Below, in pieces: positions 1 through 11,803 of a stretch of 64,000 bases of DNA. The notes beneath the pieces were generated by a model. That model saw only the letters and a list, made by a program, of their open reading frames with translations. It made no database searches and was not told the origin of the DNA. The stretch's first letter is position 1, and each line of letters starts with the position of its first letter. The DNA is from Kalaharituber pfeilii. Its lineage: Eukaryota > Ascomycota > Pezizomycetes > Pezizales > Pezizaceae. The stretch lies in NCBI GenBank assembly GCA_015179045.1, contig WHUZ01000006.1:620001-684000 (forward strand), read 5' to 3'. The translations under genes were made by a program, and so were the position numbers.

Positions 1-3000
1 GAGGCCTTGCGCCAATCCTCTGCAAGCATGATGTCTCTAGCTACTCATTACCTTCTTGCGGCACCACACTGGGACTGACTCCAGAGAAATTTGCGTTCTC
101 ACCGTGTCTTATCGCTGCTATGTCCCCGCACCTGTCATTAATGTCAACTGAAACGTGTACTCTGTATTCACTGCAAAGCCAGATATCTTCGTCATTGTGA
201 GCGTCAGATTGTGGGTATCGACCCAGATTTTGAGCCATTCCGATAGAAGGGCAGCGATCGCAGCGTCGCTTTAGCGAGATCAATGGACTCCATTCCAGCA
301 CCACAGAGGTCTGGGTAGCATTCCTAATACGTGTCTGTGTCTTTAACGACGAGCAGATACGTATACTAAATGTGTAGGTTTCCTCCTGTAGGTGTACGAA
401 TGCAATAATTGAGTTGTACTCTGCGATTGTGCCCCCGAGAGGCTTGAATGTCGACAATGGAGCCAGAGGCCGTGCCGGGAGGGAAGAGAATGCTGGCGAT
501 TTCTATCTGAAGAGAGAGAGTGGCCGTAAGTATTAGCTCAAGTATGTCGTTTCTATTTATGCATAGCTCGAACAACATGTAGTAGCTTTGTCTTAGTATC
601 CCCACTTTCTGCGGCATGCCTGCGAATGGGTATGAGAATGCTGGCTCACTAGCCCCCTAATTCTCCGGGAGAGCTGCAGTGCCAGCGTCGATTTTACCAA
701 CTGTCAAAGATAATTAGCATGGCTTCTGCAGCTGTCTGGGTTCAAGATTCGTGGGATTCTGCTTGGATACTGGATAGCAGCCGTGGTTACGTGAATGCAT
801 AGTAAGCACGAACAGGTGTTTTGCCGGTAACTTTTACCCAGATATAATTAACGTCCTAAATATACCTCTTGTTGATAAATGTAGAACAGTAAAGATCCCC
901 AATTCTTGTGATATTGTAAGGGTAAAGGAATCTGAAGTCTCTGGAATCGGTATGACGACATTCCTCCTCCCCCAGCTGGTGCTTTATTGTTCCCGCTTGG
1001 TATGTGCCCATATTCTATCTTCACCAGCGGACTGAAATGCCATCAATTACAGTATCAGGGCGGGCAAAATAATCATATTCAAACAAGTTCGGAGCATAAT
1101 TGAGCTAAGAATGGACTTGACAATAGAGGAAACTATCCTTGTTGATGTAGCATTCATCACCTCCCTGTCAGCTATGTTGAGGGAAGGCACGACGAAGATA
1201 ATCAGGCTACAGTGTTCGTTATCGAGTCATTATTGGATAAATGCTGGCCCAGAATGGCGATATTATAATAGAACTTTGGTGTACTAAATCACAGCGACTA
1301 CTAGAGTCTACTGTCAGCTTTGTAGTATGGATTCTCAATAACTTATAAGGATCTCAATGCGTGGAATGCGGAGATTTTTTGCTTTAGCAGCAGGGTGAGC
1401 TTTCTCTCACCTTTTCAGCCTACGTCTGCTGAAACCTCCCTTAAACTAGATCAGCGCCAGAAAAACCCTTCCACTCTTCCAAGTCCACTTCTGGGCCTAC
1501 ACCTCCTCTCCCGGTCTCTTCCCCCCACTAGCATCCTCCCGATGGAGCCACATATCTCCACGGCTGCTGCCTCTTTGTCCAGCCCGAACCACCTTACAAC
1601 CCCATGAGTTCGCACCATCATGGCCTGCAGCGGAGACTACGGCAAGCAGCCTGACAGTCGGACATTCACGCTACGAAAGTTAGCCTATATTCAGATGTTT
1701 CCAATTAACTTTGTGAAGGGAGGTTAGGGGCAGAAAAAGAGGCAGGTGGGAACGCTATGCCATCACTTTTTTAAGGTGGAAGAGTGGGAGGAAGAAAGAG
1801 CGTCAAAATAAGGAGAAGCAGCACGCACCTGAAGGAAGCTTAAATGCCAATAGTACAGCTGACGATGATGTGCTCAATATCATTGTCTAACAGTTTACCT
1901 TATATTTGACATGAAAGATTTGGGATGTAGTGAGTTTGCACTTTGTGTAACGGGCTTCTATCAAGTGGGACAGATTTTTCCTCTTCCTATAGATACATTT
2001 CCTCATTGCCTTCCTCTCCATTCAATGAATGGACGTAGCTTCAGCAATTACAGAAGAAAGACATGACATGGAAGAATTAACATAAGTTTACTAACTCGAG
2101 CTACCCTAAGTAGCCCTCATACAGTACTGATTCACAGTCTTCGGCTATATAAAATGACTGAATCTGAACAAGCTATATAAATAAAACATGTAGATGAAAG
2201 AAAAGTGGCTTGCGAGAGGAAGGAGAATGACATTATATTCCTTAGCAGAAGCAATTCATCGCGTGTGGCACAATTAAGTAGGTAAACGAAGCACACGGAT
2301 GGTGGAAGTAACGTGTAACAGAAGCAAAAAAGAGCCTCCCATAACAATTACAACAAAGGGTTAATAAAAAGGAGAGGCACGTGTTTCTTCCTGCCTTTTG
2401 CGCGGTTTTGCATCCTCCAAGACTCCAAACAGTTGGAAAGTTCCACCAGCAACCACTAAAGCATATGAAGACTTAGAGGATGCGAAAACAGATACTCATG
2501 CAAAAGGAGAAAGAGAAAAAAGCAACGCAATCGTAACGCCGTGCCCCAAACTTTTTCGCCATGGCCGCAAGGAACCATAATTAGCTTTAATTAACATTGA
2601 CATTGCCCTCCCGTTTGAACTAGGTTGGATATATATATATATATGCTGGGGAGAGACGAAACTTTAGTGAAGGGAAAGTGGAGAAAAGAGCACCGGACAG
2701 TTGGCGCTGCAGGCCAATCCGCCATGAATAGGGTATGCTGTTCGAGTCCTTGATGCAATTTCCGATATGTTGAACTTGTGTACCTCAATTCCCCCTCCGT
2801 CATGGTCATATTGATGACTTCTTATTGCCAATTTCTTGTAAGGGGCTACTTTTTTCCCAAATGTGATCCCACAAGCTTATCTGATTCAAGCGGAAGTTCA
2901 AGTTGTTGTGGGACTTCAAGCTGGGCCTAGCTAATGCTTTACAATGTACCGGGGAGGTAAATTTCCATCCGCAATGCGTCAAGCACAGACATTTCCGTAG

Positions 3001-3024
3001 GGCAGCTGTTCCTCAAGCAAAAGT
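1..3024. other. Intergenic, no confident gene
   Basis: No recognisable gene. The only ORF worth naming is on the minus strand at 457-41 (138 codons, true ATG, rich in Cys and Asn/Asp toward its end). It matches no family I recognise and has no obvious upstream exon. A short (TA)n tract lies near 2628-2645. The last ~100 bases are the probable 3' UTR of the TBC gene. Confidence 0.5.
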
Positions 3025-4742
3025 TTACGCCGTGGAGTTAGATTCACTGGCTCTTCCAGAATACTCTTCGTCTTCTTGCTCCCTGATCTCTTTTAATTGC
3101 TTTCGGAAGTTTTTGGCAACCTATGGTACCATATTAGCCCTGTCTCAATAAACCTCATGTAAAGCATGGAACCTACCTCAATGATCTTACTCATCGATCC
3201 CAACTTCCTATCAGGAATATTTGACAGCAACGATCTGATTTCGCTCTGCTCCAAATCGTCCACGTGATCATGCAAACATTTCAAAAGTGCCACACACACC
3301 AAAATGTGCCAATCCGACGGGGTGAATGCCTCCTCGAAACCATCATCTGGAACCGGCCCTGAACCGTCCTGTTTCTGTGGTGGCTTTTCGTATCCAAGAT
3401 GCCAGTCCCACAATCTTCCTCGGGTATTTTTACCAATTTCTTTCGCGCACCACCATTGAACCCACGATTGAACCCACTCTTCTTCAAATCCAAGGGCTTC
3501 CTCGTCATCCAAAATCACACACAGCTCAGGTACTAACTGTCGGCATTCCGTCAAGAAGGTCGATATTTTCTGCTCTGTAACGCCTTCCATACGCCCTGCC
3601 GGTGCCTGCATGGGCGGGGCCCACAACATGATACACATCATCTGCTCGAAGCATTTTGCAAGGAGCTTGGCTTGAGACTCCGGATCTTCAACAGCTACCC
3701 CTTCACTGGCTGCTGCTGCCAAAGCGCTTGGCGGAATGTATATCCACTCGGCGAGTGCGAAACAAACATAGACCATTCCACGAGAGTATGAAACCCCATC
3801 ATGTTTCTCCAGGAATGATACTATAGCATTTTCCACAGCTAAATCGAGGCTACCTTGATCCAACGAGGGGTCTATTTTTGATGGATCCGAGGGCAAAGAG
3901 GTAACAGGAGATGTGTTATTTATGGCAGCTGGAGAGGTTGAGGATGGAGGTGAGCTGTTCCGGGTGCTAGGGGTATGAGATTTACGTCTGTGATAACGAC
4001 CACATTCAGTCTTAATGCGATTGATAGGAATGTGTCTAGGTGTATATGATTCCGTGCTATGGCGATATTCTTTGGCAAGAGATTTTTCGACAACAAATGG
4101 GTGATTTTCAAGAAGGATTGGCCAGACAATCTAAGCTTGTCAGTTACATTATTGCAAAGTATAGGATAATAAACATACCCTCCGCAAGGAGGCAGGGATC
4201 CCTTCCTCCCTTGCAATTCTTGCGAGCTCTTTATATTCCCCTGTCTCTTTATACTTCGTTACAAGCTCGGCCACCGAATTAATCAATGCAAGATCTTGCT
4301 CTCCAGTTCTGCTACTACATGTGCTCTCTGAGCTACTACTTCGCGTCACACGTCTGACAATTCTTGACCTCCCTCGTACATTGTCAGGGGGAGATGTTCC
4401 TGCAAGGGAATCGGTCGCTAATGAAGATGCACCCTCTGTTGTAGGAGGTTCACCGGTTATAGCAGTGAGAGAAATGTCCGGAATTGAGTTTCTTGTGACT
4501 AGTGTCTCTGCCCTCATTCCATGATGCATGTGCCTATGAGTATTATGACGGATAGAGTGATGATGGTGATGGTGACGGTAATGCTCAATTTCAAGAGGTA
4601 CCTGTGGGGCCTCCCCTGAAGGAGATCGCGAAACCGACGATGTACCTGTAGGGGAAGATTCCATTGACAGGTCAATTGCCAAATATGGTGCACCCGTGCC
4701 ATAAGCCATCCTATTGACTTTATTGGGTTGTTTAGAGGACAT
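3025..4742 (-). CDS. TBC-domain protein, Oca5-like (putative Rab GTPase-activating protein)
   Basis: Three exons on the minus strand: 4742-4179, 4130-3177 and 3120-3025. Introns are 48 and 56 bp, and the model gives about 537 aa. The N-terminal ~180 residues are disordered, Ser/Thr-rich and contain a natural run of six His. The TBC domain opens at about residue 181 with the typical G-I-P-x-x-L-R-R-x-V-W-P-I-L-L pattern, crosses intron 1, and continues through I-K-x-E-x-x-R, near where the family keeps its arginine finger. A late helix, D-W-H-I-L-V-C-V-A-L-L, is typical of the domain. TBC proteins stimulate GTP hydrolysis by Rab GTPases in vesicle traffic. The split of the domain and the NHP motif resemble fungal Oca5, but I infer this by eye. 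An in-frame ATG at 4805 would add 21 residues. The acidic, coiled C-terminus lies in exon 3. Confidence 0.75.
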
Positions 4743-5288
4743 TGGGTCGGCGGAAACCTCCTGCCTGCTCCCGAGAGTGCCCACGTGAATGTACTCTTCC
4801 CGCATAGGAAATATCCACAGAAGGAATCAGTAGAAGAGCTGAAATGTAGTACTCCGATGTGGGATGTGGGAGGCGGGATAGTGTCTAGCTCGATTCAAAA
4901 AAATGGAGGCAACGGAGTGCAGAGCAACGAGCCTATTTGACTGTATGAGGTTGAATATCTGGAAAAATAAATGACCAGATGAGGTATCCAAGCTCTTATA
5001 TTATCAGGCGGAGTATTCTAGTTGTATGAATCTGAGGCCAGACTGACGGAAATTGGGGAGGGAGAATCCACTGCTTCCCGCGATGGGAAACCACGCAATC
5101 AAAGTAGCTTCATTTTGGAAACTGTTCTGGTAGTCGAGTAGGCTATTTAATTACCTCGACTGGTCTGGTCAGACGAGGCCCAAACTCGAGAGGCAGACAC
5201 GGGGTCGGGGGTAGTTCGAAATTGGTGAAAGAGTTTGTCTGCTGGTGGTACGCCTTCCAATGTCAGGTTTGAACTCGTCGAACTCTCA

Positions 5289-5383
5289 GGCCTTTCTTCT
5301 CTCTTTTTTTTCTTTTTCTTTTTCTTTTTTTTATTTTTTTATTTTTTTATTTTTCTTTTTATTTTTTTTTTTTTTTTTTTTTC
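5289..5383. repeat. T-rich low-complexity tract
   Basis: About 95 bases almost entirely of T, with scattered C and A. It lies upstream of the minus-strand TBC gene. No coding potential. Confidence 0.9.
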
Positions 5384-5720
5384 CCTCTTTCTCCGAATGT
5401 TCACGTGACTATGATTTGGGGGAAGGACCTGTGAAGGGAGGCCGTAGGGGGCAGACAAGAAATTGAGCTTTTAGTCGCCAATGCAATGAGATGGGAGAGT
5501 GCGATGAACAGGACTGGAGGATATGTTGAAGAAAATTTGAGAGGGCGGGAACGCAGTATGGGTAGATATGAGGCCAACGGATCGGTGGCGAGATTGGAGA
5601 CGGAGCAGCCTTCTGGGTGCGGACAGCAAAGCGGGCGTGCAGGGCCTGCCGCGGGATGGTGAAAGAGAGATGAATGGGCCACGAGGGGGGCGGCTCAGCA
5701 AGCTACTTGGGTTGGCAGCA

Positions 5721-5790
5721 GTGAGGGGAGGGGAGGGGAGGGGAGGGGAGGGGGAGGGGATGCTGCTGCTGGTGCTGCTGCTGCTGCTGG
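5721..5790. repeat. GGGGA tandem repeats followed by CTG repeats
   Basis: Direct GGGGA units run from about 5721 to 5760. They are followed immediately by interrupted CTG/GCTGCTG triplets to about 5790. This is simple-sequence DNA in a GC-rich island. Confidence 0.85.
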
Positions 5791-6874
5791 TTAGTGGGAG
5801 GAGGGCGCGGTGGGCCACCGTCGACGAAGCCGTTAGTGTGGAAAGGCGAGTCTAATTGCGGCCACGGGCCTATAGCGTGTCACTGGAAGCCAGTCGGCCT
5901 GGCGCTCACGCAAGGGCGGCACAGGGCGAAGTGCCAGAGTGTGAACGGGTGGTACTCGCACGGAACAAGCAGGAACAAGAGAGCGTCACAGGCGCGACGT
6001 CAACAATGCGCCAGAAGCGTCAAGGTCAGCTAGTGGTGCAGCGGGAATGATGGTCTGTCAGGCGCTGGCGGGACTGGGGAGCGCTCCTGAGTCTTGGGCC
6101 AGTTGCGATCCCTATATACTGCCCCGTTTGCCCTACATAACACAGCCTGACAAGACAGCACAGGATGCAGGGCACAGGGTGGGCAGGAAGGTTGCCAGGA
6201 CATGCAGCACTCGAACGCACATGGGACGGGAGGGCTGGGCTGGGCACGGCTTCCCCTCCACCCCTCTCCCCTCCCCTTTTCTTAGAACTGCTTTATTCGC
6301 AGTAAGCAGAAATGCCACCTCTTACTTGCATGAGGCATGCATTTCAGGACTCCGAATCTGATTAGATCTGCTCGCCGCATCGGGTCCTTGTTCCTTCGTT
6401 GCGTTGCGAAGAGAGTACAGTTTGGTCCTGCTGGCATGCAAACAGGCAGTGACGTAGTATTCGCGCCCTGAAACATAATACTTGCGTGAAACGTTTCTGC
6501 AGCCATCCGGATCCACCGTGAAGCTGCCAAAAACTGAAAGTGCTAGCGTGATAGAATCCCTCTTTGTGTCAACAGGATCTTCAATAACAAAGGTAATCGA
6601 GACCAATCTTCAGTCCCCCAAATACTTCATTACCCTGATGCCCAACTATTGACGACTCCACAAATCTGTCATCAAAAGAGTACATTTCTGTATTTGCGTT
6701 TCAACAATCACTACAGTGGCACCGATATAAGTAATCATGTTCCATTTCTACTCCGATAAACCATTTATGCAGCTGGTGATATCTGCTTAGCACCCCTTCC
6801 AGAAGGTGCCAAGACTAATCTTTACGATGGTCGTCAGATATCCCAAGCAAATAACCATTTAACTAAGCTTTTTG

Positions 6875-6875
<1 letters not shown>

Positions 6876-6906
<31 letters not shown>
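6876..6906. repeat. Poly-T homopolymer (31 nt)
   Basis: Uninterrupted T run in intergenic DNA. Comparable homopolymers recur at 35370-35398 (A), 62477-62505 (A) and 17338-17358 (G). Confidence 0.9.
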
Positions 6907-9466
6907 CCTAATCTAACTATTTTTGCTTTTTCAAATTTTATTGTGGGTTAGGGGCGAGACGGATCAAAAGGAGGGCCGGCATGTTTAAAATCAAATCAAA
7001 AATATGTTTCCATAGGGAAATTCCTCCCGTGACCTTACCCGCCTGAATGGAATAGCGCGGGCCCTCTCCACAAAAGTTTGGGGCTGTCAGACAATGCGTG
7101 TCTAGGAGCCTGCAGGTTGTTTATCATACGCAGCTCTTTGGCCTCTCATGCCTGCTGTTCTGTAATAACAGGTGTGCTCCTGCGCATGCAGTGTTGGATG
7201 TTTGGACACGGCTCCTTTGATGGCACATTTGCCAAGCCAGACTACTGTAACACATTAGTAACAAAACTGCTGAGAAAGGGTCCCGCTAGCATACTGTAGC
7301 GCTAGGGACATCTTGCCCGCATTGACACGCGGGGCTTCTGGAACAGCAGAGTGCGAGAACGAGTACGAGTATACTTCAGCATGGCAATACCTACCATTTG
7401 TCCCCAAGTCGACGAATAATACCACAGAGGGTTAAAGCGCACTTGAACTCTGTACTCGTACTCTCCTATCATACATACCCCATATTTTCGTCCCCACTTG
7501 TTCCTTGTCCTTGGCTTCTCACGTGCCAATGCCTAGAGGTGTAATGTCGCTTGCTTGGTGTACCAATAAGACGGTCAGATAAACCTCAATCTCAATCCCT
7601 CGGCAATGAACCAGATCGAAAGATCGCAAAAAAGTTGTCTGCTAGATATCCAATCGAGCCATAGATCTTGGTACCAGGTTACCTATCTCCCCCATTATCC
7701 AGTCGTGCGCAACAAGCTCGCTAGGTATCGCCAGGTACTAAGTTCCAGTCTTAGCTTACGCAGCGTTTCGCTGAGTAAAGGAGCGCTCTAGATACGCAAC
7801 CTGCTTGCCCAGCTTGCTTGAGGGTGCCCTGCATGTCTGCTTTAAGTTCACGGAGTCAAGAGGTAACTCATGTTATGTTCGCCTCACTATACCCGTCCAG
7901 CACTGCCCGTCACTGATGCGCGGCTCTCATTGGTACATGCCTTACAATCCTCCCCATAACCAATCGCAATTCCCCTAGCCCAATGGATGACAATCTAACG
8001 GTAAAAGAGCAAGCTGGTGTCATTGAAGAACCCAGTGAGATCGAGAAATAAAACGATCGAGCTCACTATCTTGCTTTTGATTTTATAGTTACTATCCGTC
8101 GATGCGTTGCATGGACAATACAGGGCAGGTGCAATTTGATTGAACGGTTCTGGACTGATATGCACTCACTGCACCACTGTTCTTGTAATATCTGAGTATC
8201 AACTGATGCAGGAGGCTTTCAAAAACCTCATATTCGAGTTTGATACTTGGTGAGGGATGGGCAGTGACATTAGGTAGGATGCCATTCTGACTTGTGCGCT
8301 CGTAACAGTAACCATTTCGTTGTATCCTTCGCCACAGAGCATGTGGTAATTTAGGGATAAGAAACCTGGGGAAGGGTACATAGTGATCAGCTAGGGAATT
8401 ACTAGTATCGTGTAATTAAGCACACGCGACACTGTCGCACACGACACAAGGGTAGCATATGCTGGGACAAGGGAGGGTTGCCAATCAACTACTCACAAGT
8501 AACCCGCCTGCCAACCAGATGAACCCGCCCCAACGCAGGCACGCATCAAAAGCTCAGCACGGCATTTAAATCCCAGATATTGCCCATAGTTGTTTTCACA
8601 GGTAAAATACCACGGCGATCCAGTAAATTTGAACACCTAAGCTTCGAGTTATTAAGAAATGACCATGCTCTACTTTGTCCCACCTCATATTGCCCTTGCA
8701 TTTCGATTGAAACAAAAGCTTCAGATGTACTCTACTGCTGGTCCAAAAAATAACGGTTGACTAATTATGCAGCGAGTATATGTACCGATATAAGAGTGTG
8801 CTACGCTCGACAGCAATTAATCAGGCCCTGAGGCCCAGTCCCATTGACAATCTCTGTAACGGTGTAATTCTACACCTGCTTCTTAGTTTAGCGGCTGAGA
8901 GTTTTTAGTTTGCCGCAATGCTTGCTGGAACGATCTGTTCCAATTGATTAAACTACCTAGAAAAATTCAACATCAACTAGAAAAGGCGCCGGACCCTGAA
9001 AGCACTATTTATTTTTGCTCCTATTGCACCAATGATGAGCAGAAGTCTACAGTACTATCCCTACGCGGAGTGAGGCGCTTTGAGTACTTGCTGTACATGT
9101 ACGTACTCGAGTATGGAGTGCAATTCATGCGCTTGTTATTCTGATCGCCGCTTGGTAGCCCGCGGTATCTCCGACCTCCGCAGAGAGGGCAGGAGGAACC
9201 AACTTGTAAGGAGGCATTTGAGTTCTGCTCCAGTAAGCAGGATGACGGGAGTTCCAGTGAGCTACTGCGTTATGCCAGCATGTCTTGTCCAATCCTGGCT
9301 TTGACTTGTAGCCCAACCTGAGTCACACGCGCCAAAAAGTTCCACGGCCCCAGAGCCACTTCACCATTCAAGGAATGTAGTGCCCTGTAGTAGCCGAAAA
9401 AATAAGTATCTGGACAGGAGACTAATGCATATTATTATGTGCTATGCAGTATTCGGGATAATTTAG

Positions 9467-10493
9467 CCATGAGACCATTCCAAATTTCGTGATGTGTCTA
9501 AATTTTATTATGTCAGAAGTATCCGGACAGCTGACATAATGAATTTGGATCTTTACATCACCAACATGATAGGTCTCAAGATTTCAAGACTACTCTTAGG
9601 GCAGCTGGTCTGGAGCTTTTCTAAGGCTTTTCCTGAGAGCTGTTCTATAAGAAGCTATTCTCGAGGCTGTCCAATAGGCTGTTCTGGAGACTGTTTCGGA
9701 GGCCGTCGCAGAGGTTGCCCCGGAGGCTGTTTCTAGGGCTATTCTCACTACTATTATATTTTTGGTATATATACATATGAGTATCTTGCTACATAATTAT
9801 TCCCACCATCAGCATAACTGGCAGACTCTGGAACGGCCTCTCGAACAGACTCCGGAACGGCCTCTCGAACAGCCTCCGGAACGGCCTCTCGAACAGCCTC
9901 CGGAACGGCCTCTCGAACAGCCTCCGAAACGGCCTCTCGAACAGCATGTCAATAGTCTCTCGAGCTGCCTCCTCTGGAACAGCACTACAATAGTAGTGAA
10001 AACAAAAACAGCAGTACCAGACCTCTGGTGGTGATACTTTCATTTGCACTTCTTACGGCCTCAAGGTTTGTAGCTCACTTAGGACGCATGTATGAAGCTC
10101 TTAGAACTGCATTGTCAATGGTTTCAGCATATGCCAACTTTGGTATTTTCATTATTTTTGAGATGGCCATTATTGATAGTAGCTTGCTCATGCTATTTGG
10201 TATATGCGAATACCTTAATTCCACAATAGCTGCTCTTTTCTGGGGGGTTATTTCAGGACCTATGAGAATACTAGTATCTTTCTTACTAAGTTTAATAACT
10301 GAGTCTTTACTTACCTTTTTTTGCTTGCCATCCTGGTTTATAGAGGCCTTTTACTTGTATTTATGCTGCTGCATGATCAGGGGTATAGGGGTACAAAGTA
10401 CAGTATTAAAGACGCCAAATTCATGTCAGCTGTCCGGATACTCTAGCATAATAGAATTTTGACACTATCACAAAATTTGGACTGGTCTCATGG
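9467..10493. mobile_element. Inverted-repeat element with 71 bp terminal arms
   Basis: The left arm (9467-9537) and right arm (10423-10493) are near-matching inverted repeats. Both begin CCATGAGACCA at the outer edge and end GTATCCGGACAGCTGACAT at the inner edge. Between them lie two opposed blocks of short GC-rich repeats (about 9640-9745 and 9826-9945), themselves inverted to each other, so much of the element can fold back. An open frame at 10028-10462 is hydrophobic, starts from a non-ATG codon and matches no family I know. I take this as a non-autonomous fold-back element. Confidence 0.7.
9826..9945. repeat. 24 bp minisatellite, about five copies
   Basis: The repeat unit is about 24 bp, containing GGAACGGCCTCTCGAACAG followed by CCTCC or a variant. 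It is nearly exact over five tandem copies. Because 24 is divisible by three, it is open in several frames on both strands and yields false repeat proteins. A more degenerate inverted version lies at about 9640-9745. Confidence 0.9.
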
Positions 10494-10536
10494 ATATTCA
10501 CAGCTAAGGATACGAAAATATGCTAGTTTATACTGA

Positions 10537-11790
10537 ATAATGCATACTGTCACTTACCTATTAGTGACCGATCTCTTCCTCATACAATTTCCATATGCAA
10601 TATCTTCGGCATTAGGCATGCTAGCAACATGCAGTCTGGCTCGAGACTGAGCAACATGACGTAAATTGCAGATTATACAGTAGGTGCGCCTGAATATTTG
10701 GGGGATATTTGATAGCCACACTATATATATACCTTTTTTTAATTCAAAGATATGCAGAGGAAGTATAGCATTCTACCCTCTTCTTGTGTAGCAAAGAATA
10801 TCAAACACTAAATACTATATGACTATTCTCAACTATAGCTCTTCACAATCTGAAGTGACTATTGTTACGGGGTCACCGCAACCGTACGCGGGAATGTACA
10901 CGCGCATATGCGACGCAGGCGATATGCGACAGCAAAGGCGTTGCAGTCGCATAAATGAGTGCTATATGAGGACTAGCGAGCATCGCTAGTCAAGAGTCTT
11001 TTTGACCTGGCGGGCGGTATGATAACTCTGCGTTTACCAGATCCGTTACAGAATACTTATAATTCCTATATTATTGAGAATAATAGAGATACTCGGGATG
11101 CTTAAAATACCAAGATATCAGGACATTGAGAGTATGCAAAGTACTCAGAATATGGTCTATAGAGAGTAATGGTACTCTGGTATTGAGGTAGTAGCAATTA
11201 ATTTAAATTTGTACTTGCTGGAAGAATATAGTAGTAAAAGGATTAGTTCATCATATACTCCACTACTTTAGTATATAGTTACTATGTAAAACACTATTGG
11301 TTATATTGAAAGTATAGAAATACTGCTTACAGAGTGATATACTGATTACAGTGAGGTATATTTTGTGTACAGTAGAACATATTGGTAGTTTTGGCACCTC
11401 TAGCACTTTCAGGTATTTTGGTAACTTATAGCAACCTTATCCTATCATCACTTAAGTGAGCTACCTTCTTCTATAGTCACTTGAGAGTGCGAAGAGCTAT
11501 AGCTGAGGATAGTCATATAGTATTTAGTGTATGTTATCCTTTGCTATGCAAGAAGGGGGTAGAATGCTATACTTCCTCTGCATATCATTGCATTAAAAAA
11601 GGTATATATATAGCGTAGCCTATCAAAAAATTCAGGTGCACCTGCTGTATATTCTGCAATTTTCCTTATTTTGCTAGCATGCCTGATGCCGAAGATATTG
11701 CATGTGGAAGTTGTAGGAGGAGGTCTTCCAACACCAATAGGTAAGCGACAGTAGCGCATAATATGCATTGATTCCCTGTCCGGATACTTA
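10537..11790. mobile_element. Fold-back element with ~330 bp inverted arms
   Basis: The left arm (about 10537-10866) matches the reverse complement of the right arm (about 11790-11463) over most of its length. Shared blocks include the AATATCTTCGGCAT, TATGCAGAGGAAGTATAGCAT and CACTAAATACTATATGACTAT segments. The left arm carries extra sequence and ends abruptly where a GC-richer block (10862-11051) begins. No transposase motif is seen. A 75-codon open frame in the right arm (11768-11544, minus) may be a remnant but is not identifiable. Confidence 0.7.
10862..11051. mobile_element. Possible solo-LTR-like insertion
   Basis: A GC-richer block of about 190 bp interrupts the AT-rich fold-back element exactly where its left arm stops matching the right. 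It begins TGTTACGGGGTCACCGC and ends CCGTTACA, a TG...CA border as in LTRs. A perfect 9 bp stem hairpin (GACTAGCGA/TCGCTAGTC) sits at 10971-10991. I do not see a clean 5 bp target duplication, so the LTR call is tentative. Confidence 0.35.
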
Positions 11791-11803
11791 TTTTCGGCTA
11801 GTA

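Larger units (their letters stand above)
4743..9388. other. Gene-poor intergenic region with low-complexity tracts
   Basis: I see no supportable gene here. The stretch holds a T-rich tract (5289-5383), a GC-rich island (about 5.45-6.25 kb) with a GGGGA tandem run and CTG/CTGCTG repeats, and a poly-T run (6876-6906). A minus-strand open frame near 6606-6325 has no ATG start and no recognised domain. The remainder is AT-richer DNA without ORF continuity. Confidence 0.5.
9389..11803. mobile_element. Composite of inverted-repeat (fold-back) DNA elements
   Basis: The outer boundaries are related inverted sequences: 9389-9437 matches the reverse complement of 11803-11752. They share the cores TAGCCGAAAA, AAGTATCYGGACAGG and AATGCATATTAT. 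Two further inverted-repeat units lie inside and are listed separately (9467-10493 and 10537-11790). No intact transposase ORF is visible, so the composite is non-autonomous or decayed. The ends resemble the two 80 bp MITEs at 32.03 and 42.31 kb, so this looks like one TIR family that inserted repeatedly. Superfamily assignment (Tc1/mariner-like, from a possible TA duplication in one MITE copy) is inference. Confidence 0.7.

Noticed and set aside
41..457. 138-codon minus-strand ORF with ATG
   Set aside because: No recognisable domain, no clear upstream or downstream exon; mentioned in the intergenic note but not called a gene.
9826..9945. CRISPR-like direct repeats
   Set aside because: Units are contiguous with no unique spacers, and the genome is eukaryotic; it is a minisatellite.
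9762..10034. Open frames with eight-residue protein repeats on both strands
   Set aside because: Caused by a 24 bp minisatellite (divisible by three) inside a fold-back element; no start context or family.
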